A stretch of DNA of 64,000 nucleotides from Hoylesella pleuritidis JCM 14110 (lineage in GTDB: Bacteria; Bacteroidota; Bacteroidia; Bacteroidales; Bacteroidaceae). The DNA lies in contig NZ_BAJN01000011.1 in assembly GCF_000613725.1 (NCBI RefSeq), positions 1 to 64,000 of the forward strand, in the 5' to 3' direction. The first letter of the stretch is position 1, and every line of letters starts with the position of its first letter. The translations under genes and the position numbers were made by a program. The notes beneath the pieces were generated by a model. That model made no database searches. It saw only the letters and a program-made list of their open reading frames with translations, and was not told where the DNA came from. Below are positions 9,728 through 18,976 of this stretch, one piece after another.

Positions 9728-10746
9728 TGGCTACGATCAACGCGATTATTACTGGCGTTGCTGGCTATGTACCCGATTACGTCCTCAATAACGAGGAATT
9801 ATCGCGTATGGTCGATACCAACGACGAGTGGATTACCACGAGAATGGGTATCAAAGAGCGGCGTATTCTCACAGAAGAAGGCCTCGGAACGTCTTATATG
9901 GCGCGTAAAGCGGCCAAGCTGCTGTTGAAGAAAACGGGTGCAGATCCCGATAGTATAGACGCTCTTATCGTTGCAACGACAACGCCGGATTATATTCATC
10001 CTTCTACGGCTTCCATCGTTTTGGGTAAGCTGGGACTGAAAAATGCGTTCGCGTTTGATTTCTCTGCGGCGTGCTGTGGCTTTATGTACGCCTTCGATGT
10101 GGCGTGCAATATGATTCAGAGTGGGCGTCATCGGCGTATCATCGTCATTGGTGCAGACAAGATGTCGGCTATAACCGACTATCAGGATCGCGCTACCTGT
10201 CCGCTGTTCGGCGACGGAGCGGGAGCCGTTTTGGTTGAAGGCACTACCGAAGAAAATGTCGGATTGATAGACTCTTATCATCGCACGGACGGTAAGGGAC
10301 TGCCTTTCCTGCACGTGAAAGCGGGCGGATCAGTGTGCCCCTCATCGCGTTTTACGGTGGATCACCGCCTTCATTACACCTATCAAGAGGGTCGTACGGT
10401 GTTCCGTTATGCCGTAACGGCAATGGGAGATGATTGTGTCAAACTGATGGAACGCAACCATTTGACAGAGAATGATGTTAATTACGTGATCAGTCATCAA
10501 GCCAATTTGCGAATCATCGAGGCCGTTGCCAAGCGTGTCGGTGTATCGATGGACAAAGTGTTGGTCAACATTCAGCGTTATGGTAACACCAGTGCAGCTT
10601 GTATGCCACTTGTTTTGTGGGACTTCGAGTCGCAGTTGAAGAAAGGCGATAACATCTTCTTTACGGCGTTCGGAGCCGGTTTCGTCAACGGAGCAGCCTA
10701 TTATCGATGGGCGTATGACGGAGCAGAGGCGGCCGGAAAGAAGTGA
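9727..10746 (+). CDS. fabH: Beta-ketoacyl-ACP synthase III (FabH)
   Basis: 339 aa. It starts fatty acid synthesis by condensing an acyl-CoA with malonyl-ACP. The active-site Cys lies in DFSAACCGFMYAF near residue 118, the His in NYVISHQANLRI near 259, and the Asn in RYGNTSAACMPL near 289, giving a complete Cys-His-Asn triad. N-terminal DTNDEWITTRMGIKERR and C-terminal FFTAFGAGFVNGAAYYRW are also diagnostic. It starts one base inside the rpmF stop, so the order yceD-rpmF-fabH is preserved. A terminator follows at 10772. Confidence 0.97.
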   Translation: MATINAIITGVAGYVPDYVLNNEELSRMVDTNDEWITTRMGIKERRILTEEGLGTSYMARKAAKLLLKKTGADPDSIDALIVATTTPDYIHPSTASIVLGKLGLKNAFAFDFSAACCGFMYAFDVACNMIQSGRHRRIIVIGADKMSAITDYQDRATCPLFGDGAGAVLVEGTTEENVGLIDSYHRTDGKGLPFLHVKAGGSVCPSSRFTVDHRLHYTYQEGRTVFRYAVTAMGDDCVKLMERNHLTENDVNYVISHQANLRIIEAVAKRVGVSMDKVLVNIQRYGNTSAACMPLVLWDFESQLKKGDNIFFTAFGAGFVNGAAYYRWAYDGAEAAGKK

Positions 10747-10771
10747 TTCAGAACGCAATAACACATCAAGA

Positions 10772-10806
10772 AACGCATCCTTCGTATGAAAAGAATGCGT
10801 TTTTTT
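10772..10806 (+). terminator. Terminator after fabH
   Basis: AACGCAT at 10772-10778 pairs with ATGCGTT at 10795-10801, and flanking CTT/AAG adds to the stem; a run of T follows to 10806. It ends the yceD-rpmF-fabH unit. Confidence 0.75.
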
Positions 10807-10823
10807 ATTCTCATTGCGAAATG

Positions 10824-10921
10824 ATTAACCATTAAATGCCGCACAACTAACGGTTGAATGCTGTGCAATTAACAATTAAATGTCGTATAACTAACGGTTA
10901 AATATCGTACGATTAACGGTC
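10824..10921. repeat. 22-bp tandem repeat array, locus 2
   Basis: Units start at 10824, 10846, 10868 and 10890, with a partial one from 10912. Each opens with (A)TTAAC or CTAAC and carries a GTTAA- or ATTAA-like half followed by ATGYYGYRYA. It fills the space between the fabH terminator and era, ending 17 bp before the era ATG, so it lies in the era leader or promoter region. Confidence 0.88.
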
Positions 10922-10938
10922 TTTTAAACAATTTATAG

Positions 10939-11820
10939 ATGCATAAAGCAGGTTTTGTAAATATTGTCGGCAATCCGAATGTAGGTAAATCTACGCTGAT
11001 GAACCGTTTGGTGGGCGAGCGAATATCCATTGCAACGTTTAAAGCACAGACCACTCGCCACCGTATTATGGGTATTGTGAATACCGAGGATATGCAAATC
11101 GTATTTTCGGATACGCCCGGTGTACTGAAACCCAACTACAAATTACAGGAGTCGATGCTTGCTTTTTCCGAGTCGGCATTGGCTGATGCGGATGTGTTGC
11201 TGTATGTTACGGATGTGGTTGAGAATCCGGAGAAGAACGAAGAGTTCTTAAATAAGGTGAGAAAAATGATCATTCCGGTGCTGTTGCTTATCAACAAGAT
11301 TGACCAGAGCAACCAGAAGCAACTCGGAACGATGGTGGAGCGATGGCATACGCTGCTTCCCGAGGCCGAGATATTGCCTATTTCGGCACAGAACAACTTC
11401 GGAATCGACATCCTTTTAAAGCGCATCAAGGAGCTGTTGCCCGCTTCGCCGCCTTACTTCGAGAAAGATCAGCTGACTGATAAACCTGCTAAATTCTTTG
11501 TCAGTGAGATTGTCCGCGAGAAAATTTTGCTGTATTACGACAAGGAAATACCTTATTCTGTGGAGGTGAAAGTGGAGAGTTTCAAAGAAGACGACGCGCA
11601 TATCCATATCTGGGTGATCATCTTCGTGGAGCGCGATAGTCAAAAAGGAATCATCATCGGGCATCAAGGTGTGGCGTTGAAGAAAGTGAGTTCGGAGGCT
11701 CGCAAGGCTTTGGAGCGATTTTTCGACAAGCGAATTTACCTTGAAACATTCGTGAAAGTGGATAAAGATTGGCGTTCGTCGCAGCGGGAACTCAATCAAT
11801 TCGGGTATAATTTAGAATAA
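10939..11820 (+). CDS. era: GTPase Era
   Basis: 293 aa. GTPase that helps 30S maturation by binding near the 3' end of 16S rRNA. G1 [10 protein letters not shown] (residues 11-20), G3 DTPGVLKP, G4 LLINKIDQ near 121, then a C-terminal KH domain with [35 protein letters not shown], the Era-type KH loop. It is followed after one base by der. The upstream 22-bp repeat array leaves no clear TAnnTTTG box. Confidence 0.96.
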   Translation: MHKAGFVNIVGNPNVGKSTLMNRLVGERISIATFKAQTTRHRIMGIVNTEDMQIVFSDTPGVLKPNYKLQESMLAFSESALADADVLLYVTDVVENPEKNEEFLNKVRKMIIPVLLLINKIDQSNQKQLGTMVERWHTLLPEAEILPISAQNNFGIDILLKRIKELLPASPPYFEKDQLTDKPAKFFVSEIVREKILLYYDKEIPYSVEVKVESFKEDDAHIHIWVIIFVERDSQKGIIIGHQGVALKKVSSEARKALERFFDKRIYLETFVKVDKDWRSSQRELNQFGYNLE

Positions 11821-11821
11821 A

Positions 11822-13135
11822 ATGGCAAACTTAGTAGCAATTGTGGGGCGCCCTAATGTGGGTAAATCCACGTTATTCAACAGATTAACCAAGACGCGGA
11901 GTGCGATCGTGAGCGACACGGCGGGCACTACACGCGATCGGCAATACGGTAAGTGCGACTGGAATGGGCGCGAATTTTCAGTGGTAGATACTGGCGGTTG
12001 GGTAGTCAACTCAGATGATATATTTGAAGATGCAATACGAAAACAAGTGCTGGTAGCCACGGAAGAGGCTGACCTTGTGCTGTTTTTGGTCGATATTATG
12101 ACTGGAGTCACCGACTGGGATCAAGATGTTGCGCAGATACTTCGCCGTTCGAAACTCCCGGTTATACTGGTTGCTAACAAGGCAGACAATAGCGGGCAGT
12201 ATTACGAAGCAGCTGAATTTTATTCTCTCGGACTTGGAGATCCGCAGTGTATCAGTGCTGCCACGGGGGGCGGTACGGGCGATTTGCTCGATCTGGTGAC
12301 GTCTAAGTTGGTGGGAGATGATACCGAACTCATCGAGGATGGCATTCCACGCTTTGCTGTTGTGGGGCGACCTAATTCGGGGAAGAGTAGCATCATCAAC
12401 GCATTTATGGGTGAAGACCGCAATATTGTGACCGAGATCGCAGGCACAACACGTGACAGTATCTACACGAGATTCGACAAGTTCGGATTTGATTTCTACT
12501 TGGTCGATACCGCCGGAATACGGCGCAAGAACAAGGTTACGGAGGATTTGGAGTTTTATAGCGTGATGCGCTCTATCCGATCGATTGAAAACAGTGATGT
12601 CTGTATCTTGATGTTGGATGCCACGCGAGGTGTAGAAGCACAGGATATGAATATTTTTCAGCTGATTCAAAAGAATAATAAGAGTCTCGTTGTGGTGGTA
12701 AATAAATGGGATTTGGTAGAAGATAAGACGCAGAAAGTAATCGAAACGTTCGAGAATGCTATCCGAAACAGAATGGCACCATTCGTCGATTTCCCTATTA
12801 TATTTGCTTCGGCACTTACCAAACAGCGCATTTTTAAGGTTTTGGAAACGGCTAAACAGGTTTACCTAAACCGTAAAGCGCATGTCGGTACAGCCAAACT
12901 CAATGAGGTGATGTTGCCTTTAATAGAGGCTTATCCACCGCCATCGATTAAGGGGAAGTACATTAAAATCAAGTATTGTACACAGCTTCCGAATACACAG
13001 ATACCGTCGTTTGTGTTCTATGCCAATCTTCCGCAGTATGTCAAAGAGCCTTATCGCCGATTCTTGGAGAATAAAATCCGTGAGAATTGGGCGATGCACG
13101 GCTGTCCGATCAACGTGTTCATACGTCAGAAATAA
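11822..13135 (+). CDS. der: GTPase Der (EngA)
   Basis: 437 aa with two GTPase domains in tandem, the hallmark of Der, which acts in 50S assembly. Domain 1: [14 protein letters not shown] near residues 9-22, DTGGW, VANKAD. Domain 2: [14 protein letters not shown] near 182-195, [19 protein letters not shown]. The C-terminal KH-like domain ends [11 protein letters not shown]. It follows era by one base and precedes a small lipoprotein gene by 6 bp. Confidence 0.97.
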   Translation: MANLVAIVGRPNVGKSTLFNRLTKTRSAIVSDTAGTTRDRQYGKCDWNGREFSVVDTGGWVVNSDDIFEDAIRKQVLVATEEADLVLFLVDIMTGVTDWDQDVAQILRRSKLPVILVANKADNSGQYYEAAEFYSLGLGDPQCISAATGGGTGDLLDLVTSKLVGDDTELIEDGIPRFAVVGRPNSGKSSIINAFMGEDRNIVTEIAGTTRDSIYTRFDKFGFDFYLVDTAGIRRKNKVTEDLEFYSVMRSIRSIENSDVCILMLDATRGVEAQDMNIFQLIQKNNKSLVVVVNKWDLVEDKTQKVIETFENAIRNRMAPFVDFPIIFASALTKQRIFKVLETAKQVYLNRKAHVGTAKLNEVMLPLIEAYPPPSIKGKYIKIKYCTQLPNTQIPSFVFYANLPQYVKEPYRRFLENKIRENWAMHGCPINVFIRQK

Positions 13136-13141
13136 CCCGAA

Positions 13142-13528
13142 ATGAGAAAGCTGTTATATGTCGCAGCCCTGTTCGTTGCAGCTTCGTGTGCGTCAGGACC
13201 TCCGCCGGATGAGGTGGCGGCACAGGCTGCCAAGGTTTATTATGACCAGCTTTTGGCCGGTAAGTACGATCAGTACGTCGATGGTTTCTACTGTCCTGAC
13301 TCGCTTCCGGATTCTTATCGCGAGCAGCTGATTGTCAATGCCAAGATGTTTGTCGGTCAGCAGCAAGATGAACATCGCGGAATTCGTGAGGTACGCATCG
13401 TTAATGCTAAAGCCGATACGGCTCGCCACGTGGCCGATGTGTTCTTAGTCTTCGCCTATGGAGATAGTACTACCGAGCAGATTGTCGTCCCGATGGTAGA
13501 GCAAGAGGGTGTTTGGTATATGCGATAA
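13142..13528 (+). CDS. Small lipoprotein, NTF2-like (DUF4878-type)
   Basis: 128 aa. MRKLLYVAALFVAASC is a lipoprotein signal with lipobox AASC (Cys16), followed by a mature part of about 110 aa. The pattern AAQAAKVYYDQLLAGKYDQYVDGF near residues 28-51 and the C-terminal PMVEQEGVWYMR fit the NTF2-like DUF4878 family of Bacteroidota lipoproteins; the family assignment is by eye. It lies 6 bp after der and is probably co-transcribed. Function unknown. Confidence 0.75.
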   Translation: MRKLLYVAALFVAASCASGPPPDEVAAQAAKVYYDQLLAGKYDQYVDGFYCPDSLPDSYREQLIVNAKMFVGQQQDEHRGIREVRIVNAKADTARHVADVFLVFAYGDSTTEQIVVPMVEQEGVWYMR

Positions 13529-13721
13529 GGTAATTGGTAATCGATAGTTTAGAATCCGGTTATTCTGAGTTAAAACGGTATTTTACTGCGTAAAAAGTGT
13601 GAAACGGAATGATGTTAACGTTTAAGCAGTGACCGGTCTATGTACAATCACTTCATAAACGGTGAATTCGTGTGTTCGGATTCAGTCAGAATCCCAGCAT
13701 TGCTACGGGTGAAATGTCTTT

Positions 13722-14498
13722 TCATTTCTTCTCATTCTCTTCCTCCATTTCCACTTCTTTCACCTTGCGGAACAAATCGGAAGCGAAGACTAAGGCGTTG
13801 AGACGCTCGTTGGTAGAGCTGATCACAGCGTCTTTGTTACCTTGCCATTCTTTCTTTCCTTTGTAAATGAAGATAATGTTTTCGCCGATGCCCATCACGG
13901 AATTCATATCGTGGGTGTTGATAATGGTGGTCATACCGAACTCTTTGGTGATTCCTGAGAGCAGTTCGTCGATGACCAAGGAGGTTTTTGGGTCGAGACC
14001 GGAGTTAGGTTCGTCACAAAACAAGTACTTGGGATTGAGGACTATGGCACGCGCAATGGCCACCCGCTTCTGCATTCCGCCTGAGATTTCACCTGGATAT
14101 TTGTCTTGTGCGTCGATCAGTTTCACTCTTGCCAGGCACTCCTGTGCCCGTTTGGTACGGTCGCGAAGTGTCATTGAGGAGAACATATCAAGCGGAAACA
14201 TCACGTTTTCGAGTACGGAGAGTGAGTCGAAGAGCGCTGCTCCCTGAAAGATCATACCCATTTCGCGACGCATTCGCACTTTTTCTTTCTTGCTCATTGC
14301 CACGAAATTACGTCCGTCGTAGAGTATTTCACCACTCGTAGGCTCTAAAAGTCCCACGATATTCTTCATCAGTACGGTTTTTCCTGAGCCGCTCTGACCG
14401 ATTATCAAATTTGTTTTGCCGGTCTCGAATGTGGTGCTGATCTCCGTCAACACAGTCTTGTCTTCAAATGATTTTGTGAGATTCTTTACTTCTATCAT
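13722..14498 (-). CDS. mlaF: MlaF-like ABC transporter ATP-binding protein
   Basis: 258 aa ATPase of an MCE/Mla-type phospholipid transporter. Walker A GQSGSGKT (residues 34-41), Q loop MIFQGAALFDSLSV, signature ISGGMQKRVAIARA, Walker B YLFCDEPNSGLDP, and switch His in NTHDMNS. The GGMQKR signature and DEPNSGLDP are typical of MlaF. The C-terminal tail is acidic and Lys-rich (VEMEEENEKK). It works with the permease MlaE, encoded upstream in the same operon but separated by a DUF559 remnant. No mlaD (MCE) gene follows in the window. Confidence 0.92.
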   Translation of the reverse strand: MIEVKNLTKSFEDKTVLTEISTTFETGKTNLIIGQSGSGKTVLMKNIVGLLEPTSGEILYDGRNFVAMSKKEKVRMRREMGMIFQGAALFDSLSVLENVMFPLDMFSSMTLRDRTKRAQECLARVKLIDAQDKYPGEISGGMQKRVAIARAIVLNPKYLFCDEPNSGLDPKTSLVIDELLSGITKEFGMTTIINTHDMNSVMGIGENIIFIYKGKKEWQGNKDAVISSTNERLNALVFASDLFRKVKEVEMEEENEKK

Positions 14499-14504
14499 AC
14501 TTTA

Positions 14505-14531
14505 GTCCCCTAAGTTAAGGGGTTAGGGGAC
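14505..14531. repeat. Inverted repeat between the DUF559 remnant and mlaF
   Basis: GTCCCCTAA (14505-14513) and TTAGGGGAC (14523-14531) form a perfect 9-bp stem. It lies right before the mlaF start. It may be the edge of an inserted cassette that carried the DUF559 gene (inference). Confidence 0.6.
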
Positions 14532-14595
14532 AGAACAAACAAAGTTGCCCGATCCCAACCCAATTGATTGTCTATAATTGAATTGTGGTCGTGAT

Positions 14596-14823
14596 CTAAT
14601 CAATAAAGCCGGATTCGACTCGTGAAAGTAGTGCCAAACGGATTTTATTAACCACATCATCTATATTGTTTTCTACTTCTTCGTTCTTAAATCTGATAAC
14701 TTTGATATCGTTCTGATTGAGAAAAGTCGTTCTCTCTGTACCTTTTTTCTGTACCTTAGGACTGTCGTACACCTCTTCATCTACCTCTACACATCGTCTC
14801 GCTTGCGGACAATAGAAATCCAT
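14596..14823 (-). pseudogene. DUF559 (restriction-endonuclease-like) gene remnant
   Basis: 75 aa: MDFYCPQARRCVEVDEEVYD... followed by ERTTFLNQNDIKVIRFKNEEVENNIDDVV. This is the C-terminal two thirds of a DUF559 domain (very-short-patch-repair-like nuclease fold); the normal N-terminal part, which carries an Arg-rich helix before the DFYCP strand, is missing because an in-frame stop (TGA) lies four codons upstream. The usual Gly of the VEVDGG motif is replaced (VEVDEE). It is wedged between mlaE, whose stop lies 20 bp before it, and mlaF, an unrelated neighbour. Probably a decayed insert. Confidence 0.65.
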
Positions 14824-14843
14824 TACGTATACATATCAGGGCG

Positions 14844-15589
14844 CTAACTAAGCACTTGTGTCAGGAACACATCCGAGAAGAGAATCAAGACAGAGCTACT
14901 CACGACGGCATCGGTGCTGGCTTTGCCTACTTCTACGGATCCGCCGTCGACCGTGTAACCGAAATACGACGACACGCTGGCAATGATGAACGCAAAGAAC
15001 AGACTCTTAACAATGCTCATCCACATAAACCACGAGTTGAAAGAGTGCTGTATTCCCAGTGTCAAATCTTCCGGACTGAGGATGTGCCGATGTAAGCCGT
15101 GGCATAAGCACCGATGATTCCCATCGCCGAACTGAATATAACGAGGAACGGCATTATTGTTACCAGTCCCAGAATCTTAGGCAATATGAGGTAAGAAGCA
15201 GAGTTAACGCCCATTATGTCGAGTGCATCGATCTGCTGGGTTACCCGCATTGTCCCTAATTCCGATGCGATGTTGGAGCCCACTTTGCCGGCCAATATCA
15301 AACACATTATGCTCGATGAAAATTCGAGCAACATTATTTCGCGGGTGGTATAGCCTGAAACCCAACGCGGCATCCACGGACTTTGGATGTTCAGTTTCAT
15401 CTGAATACAGATTACGGCACCGATAAAGAACGAGATTAAAAGTACGATTCCAATGGAATCTATACCCAATTGCGACATCTCTTTGATGTATCTCTTCATA
15501 AACATACGCATCCGTTCGGGGCGTGCAAATGATCGTCCCATCAATATTAGATACCTTCCGAAAGTGACAAGAAACTTCAATAATACCAT
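14844..15589 (-). CDS. mlaE: MlaE-like ABC transporter permease, frame broken once
   Basis: The two frames 15589-15062 and 15065-14844 join into one protein of about 248 aa when one base is added near 15072-15076; the reading then runs AYIGTSS, one residue, PEDLTLGIQHSFNSW. Several membrane segments are visible, and the signature LAGKVGSNIASELGTMRVTQQIDALDIMG is diagnostic for MlaE permeases of MCE lipid transport systems. It is the first gene of the minus-strand unit with mlaF and divergent from lptB, another envelope lipid transporter gene. The break is one of eleven single-base losses in the window and is probably an error. Confidence 0.88.
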
Positions 15590-15695
15590 TTATTATCGTG
15601 GTTTGTTAGCTGCAAAAGTAACCAAAATCAATTAAAAAACTGCAATAAAAGTGATGGTTTTTGATTTTCTAAGTATTATTTAGATGGAATTTTAC

Positions 15696-15703
15696 TAATT
15701 TTG
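15696..15703 (+). promoter_or_regulatory. Predicted lptB promoter (-7 box)
   Basis: TAATTTTG matches TAnnTTTG and lies 27 bp before the lptB ATG, in the divergent gap with mlaE. Confidence 0.5.
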
Positions 15704-15730
15704 CGACACATTTGACAGATGGATTGATAT

Positions 15731-16567
15731 ATGGATGAATGGAACAACACGGTTGATGCCGTGTCGGCAAATCCTGAAATGCAGAATCGGACGATGGTTC
15801 TGCGAACGGAAGGATTGGTGAAACGTTATGGAAAACGCACGGTGGTGAACAACGTGTCGATTGATGTGAAGCAGGGTGAGATCGTCGGTTTGCTCGGGCC
15901 TAACGGTGCAGGAAAAACCACATCGTTCTATATGACTACGGGATTGATTGTTCCCAACGATGGACATATTTATCTCAACGACCGCGATATAACGAAATAT
16001 CCCGTCTATAAGCGTGCTCGTGCCGGCATCGGATACCTGCCACAAGAGGCCAGTGTGTTCCGAAAGATGACGGTAGAAGATAACATCCTCTCGGTTCTTG
16101 AGATGACAGGGCAACCTCGCAGCTATCAATTGGAGAAATTGGAAACGCTCATTAAGGAGTTCAGGTTGACCAAAGTGCGCAAGAACAAAGGTGATCAGCT
16201 CTCGGGAGGAGAACGTAGACGCACCGAGATTGCGCGCTGTTTAGCCATCGATCCGAAGTTTATTATGCTCGACGAACCGTTTGCCGGAGTCGATCCGATA
16301 GCTGTCGAAGATATTCAGCATATTGTTTGGCAGTTGAAATATCGTAATATTGGTATCCTGATAACCGACCATAATGTGCAAGAAACACTCACAATTACCG
16401 ACCGAGCATATTTGTTGTTTGAAGGAAAAATCCTCTTTCAAGGTGAGCCCGAGGAATTGGCTGCCAATGAAATCGTGCGAGAGAAGTATTTAAGCAATAG
16501 CTTTGTGCTGCGGAAAAAGGATTTCCAAACGCTGGATGAAGAGCGACGAGCACGCGAAGAACAATAG
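15731..16567 (+). CDS. lptB: LPS export ABC transporter ATP-binding protein LptB
   Basis: 278 aa, longer than the usual 240 because of N- and C-terminal extensions. LptB powers extraction of lipopolysaccharide from the inner membrane with LptFG. Walker [10 protein letters not shown] near residues 57-65, Q loop [15 protein letters not shown], signature [15 protein letters not shown], Walker [17 protein letters not shown], switch His [10 protein letters not shown]. These match LptB rather than MlaF. The C-terminal tail [10 protein letters not shown] is charged. Confidence 0.95.
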   Translation: MDEWNNTVDAVSANPEMQNRTMVLRTEGLVKRYGKRTVVNNVSIDVKQGEIVGLLGPNGAGKTTSFYMTTGLIVPNDGHIYLNDRDITKYPVYKRARAGIGYLPQEASVFRKMTVEDNILSVLEMTGQPRSYQLEKLETLIKEFRLTKVRKNKGDQLSGGERRRTEIARCLAIDPKFIMLDEPFAGVDPIAVEDIQHIVWQLKYRNIGILITDHNVQETLTITDRAYLLFEGKILFQGEPEELAANEIVREKYLSNSFVLRKKDFQTLDEERRAREEQ

Positions 16568-16606
16568 ATTTTACGTATTATATTAGGTATTTACGCAAAA
16601 TATAAG

Positions 16607-16614
16607 TACTTTTG
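16607..16614 (+). promoter_or_regulatory. Predicted tig promoter (-7 box)
   Basis: TACTTTTG matches TAnnTTTG, about 50 bp before the trigger factor ATG. Confidence 0.5.
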
Positions 16615-16665
16615 CAGTTCATTTGAAGACAAAACAAAGAATCGAATAAAAACAAAACATCAGAG

Positions 16666-18021
16666 ATGAAGATTTCATTTGAAAACCCCGACAAGCTGAA
16701 CGGTCTGTTGACTTTGACCGTTGAAGAGGCTGATTATAAAGAAACTGTCGACAAAACATTGAAAGATTATCGCAAAAAAGCTAATGTCCCGGGCTTCCGT
16801 CCGGGTATGGTTCCGATGGGATTGATCAAGAAACAGTTCGGCACTTCTGCTAAGATGGATGCCATTAACAAGCTGGTGGGTGAACAAATCTATAAGTATC
16901 TGCAAGAGAATAAGGTTCAGATGCTGGGCGAACCACTGCCTTCTGATAGTCAGGAAGCACAGGATTTGGAGAAGGAACCGCCCTATACGTTCAAGTTTGA
17001 CGTGGCTGTTGCACCTGAATTTAAGATCGAATTGACCAACAAAGACAAGATAGACTATTACAAAATCACTGTCGATGACAAGCTCATTGATCAGCAAGTA
17101 GATATGTTTGCATCGCGTGCGGGTAGCTATGAGAATGCTAAGAGCTATCAGGATCGGGATATGTTGAAAGGAGATCTGCGCGAACTCGACGAACAGGGCA
17201 ATACCAAAGAGGGTGGCATTACGGTCGAAGGAGCCGTAATGATGCCTGATAACATCAAGGTGGAAGACCAAAAGAAGCGCTTCGATGGTGCCAAATTGGG
17301 CGACATTATAACGTTCAATCCGAAACAAGCATACCCCAAGAGCAATGTAGAAATCGCTTCGTTGCTGAATATTAAGAAAGAAGAGGCCGAGAATGTAACG
17401 GCTGATTTCAGTTACCAAATTACTGAAATCCGTCGCTTCAAGAAAGCGGAAGTCAACCAAGAGCTGTTTGACAGCGTTTACGGTAAGGACGCGGTGAAGA
17501 GCGAAAAAGAGTTCCGCGAGATGATTGCAGGCGGTTTGAAGGGTCAGCTTGAGGTTGACAGCGACTACAAATTCATTCAAGACGTCCGCAAATATGCAGA
17601 GAAAAAGGTGGGTAAACTAACCTATCCGGATGCACTCTTGAAACGAGTTATGCTACGTAATAATAAAGAACGCGGTGAAGAATTTGTCGAGAAGAACTAC
17701 GAGCAGAGTCTGAAAGAACTCACTTGGCATCTTATTAAGGAACAGCTTGTAAGTGCAACGGGCATTAAAGTGAATGACGACGATATTCGTGAAACGGCCA
17801 AAGAGGCCGCTCGTGCACAGTTTGCGCAATACGGAATGAATAATGTGCCCGATGAATATATCAGCAATTACGCCGACGAAATGTTGAAGAAGCGTGAGAA
17901 TACAGATGGACTCGTAGACCGTTCTATCGATCGTAAGCTCACCGGTGCACTCAAACAAGTGGTTAAACTCAATGAAAAGGAAATCTCACTCGATGATTTC
18001 AATAAGTTAATGAGTGAGTAA
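16666..18021 (+). CDS. tig: Trigger factor
   Basis: 451 aa. Ribosome-associated chaperone for nascent chains. The N-terminal ribosome-binding domain ends with the signature KANVPGFRPGMVPMGLIKKQFG at about residues 38-59 (GFRPG in place of GFRxGKxP). The central region is divergent from a classical FKBP-type domain, as usual for Bacteroidota, and the helical C-terminal domain follows. It is followed by a large hairpin and then clpP-clpX, the conserved tig-clpP-clpX order. Confidence 0.93.
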   Translation: MKISFENPDKLNGLLTLTVEEADYKETVDKTLKDYRKKANVPGFRPGMVPMGLIKKQFGTSAKMDAINKLVGEQIYKYLQENKVQMLGEPLPSDSQEAQDLEKEPPYTFKFDVAVAPEFKIELTNKDKIDYYKITVDDKLIDQQVDMFASRAGSYENAKSYQDRDMLKGDLRELDEQGNTKEGGITVEGAVMMPDNIKVEDQKKRFDGAKLGDIITFNPKQAYPKSNVEIASLLNIKKEEAENVTADFSYQITEIRRFKKAEVNQELFDSVYGKDAVKSEKEFREMIAGGLKGQLEVDSDYKFIQDVRKYAEKKVGKLTYPDALLKRVMLRNNKERGEEFVEKNYEQSLKELTWHLIKEQLVSATGIKVNDDDIRETAKEAARAQFAQYGMNNVPDEYISNYADEMLKKRENTDGLVDRSIDRKLTGALKQVVKLNEKEISLDDFNKLMSE

Positions 18022-18036
18022 ATTGTAAGGTAGTAA

Positions 18037-18138
18037 GTATAAAGGAGTAAGGTAGTAAGTAGAAAATAAATGGGTAAAGAGAGCTTAGCGTTCTCATTTA
18101 CCCATTTATTTTCTACTTACTACCTTACTCCTTTATAC
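18037..18138. repeat. Large perfect hairpin between tig and clpP
   Basis: Left arm 18037-18078 and right arm 18097-18138 are perfect 42-bp inverted repeats around an 18-base loop (18079-18096), much larger than a terminator. The arms are AT-rich and contain AGTAAGTAG motifs that also occur in the inverted repeat at 49995. No open reading frame lies inside. It resembles a small miniature inverted-repeat element that also could stop tig transcription. Confidence 0.9.
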
Positions 18139-18233
18139 CAATTACTATGCTCTTCGTCTCTTTGTTAACTCCCCAATTCATCTTTTTTAGCAAAAAAAAC
18201 TTCTTTCAAAAAGAAGTTATCGGCTTTTTTTAT

Positions 18234-18241
18234 TAACTTTG
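18234..18241 (+). promoter_or_regulatory. Predicted clpP promoter (-7 box)
   Basis: TAACTTTG, a perfect TAnnTTTG, 66 bp before the clpP ATG. A small hairpin (AACTTCTT at 18198 with AAGAAGTT at 18211) lies just upstream. Confidence 0.5.
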
Positions 18242-18307
18242 TCCTATGACAAGTGGAAGAGAGTCGTTAATCTCTTTTTCGTATATCAAATAGAAAGGAA
18301 TCATTAA

Positions 18308-18973
18308 ATGAACGATTTTAGAAAGTATGCAACCCGTCATCTGGGGATGAATGGTATGGTGTTCGATGATGTCGTGAAATCTCAGGCACAATATCTCAAC
18401 CCCTATATTCTTGAAGAACGCCAGCTCAACGTCACTCAGATGGACGTATTCTCGCGCTTGATGATGGACCGAATCATCTTCCTCGGTACGGAGATCGATG
18501 ATTACACGGCCAACACTTTACAGGCACAGCTACTCTATTTGGACTCTGTTGATGCCGGAAAAGATATTTCCATCTACATCAACAGCCCCGGCGGAAGTGT
18601 CACTGCGGGTCTCGGCATCTATGATACAATGCAATTTATTGCCAGCGATGTGGCTACTATCTGTACAGGTATGGCTGCTTCAATGGCCGCCGTGTTGCTC
18701 GTTGCAGGCCAAGAAGGCAAGCGCTCGGCCCTCACCCACAGTCGGGTGATGATTCACCAACCGTTGGGTGGCGTGCAAGGACAGGCTTCCGACATTGAGA
18801 TCGAGGCCAAAGAGATTCAGAAATTCAAGAAAGAACTCTACACGATCATATCCGAACACTCCCACACCCCGTATGAAAAAGTGTGGAAAGACAGTGATCG
18901 CAACTACTGGATGACTGCCGATGAGGCCAAAGAATATGGTATGATCGACACCGTTTACACAAAGAAGAAATAG
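18308..18973 (+). CDS. clpP: ATP-dependent Clp protease proteolytic subunit ClpP
   Basis: 221 aa. Serine protease that forms the 14-mer chamber. The catalytic Ser lies in TICTGMAASMAAVLL near residue 124, the His in HSRVMIHQPLGGVQGQASD near 149, and the Asp in DSDRNYWMTADEA near 198. YINSPGGSVTAGLGIYDTM is the conserved handle region. It is followed after 3 bp by clpX, so protease and unfoldase are co-expressed. Confidence 0.97.
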   Translation: MNDFRKYATRHLGMNGMVFDDVVKSQAQYLNPYILEERQLNVTQMDVFSRLMMDRIIFLGTEIDDYTANTLQAQLLYLDSVDAGKDISIYINSPGGSVTAGLGIYDTMQFIASDVATICTGMAASMAAVLLVAGQEGKRSALTHSRVMIHQPLGGVQGQASDIEIEAKEIQKFKKELYTIISEHSHTPYEKVWKDSDRNYWMTADEAKEYGMIDTVYTKKK

Positions 18974-18976
18974 CGA

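Noticed and set aside
9543..9791. 82-aa protein starting like bL32 with an unrelated C-terminus
   Set aside because: The other frame carries the missing zinc-ribbon half of bL32, and the 82-aa frame overlaps fabH.
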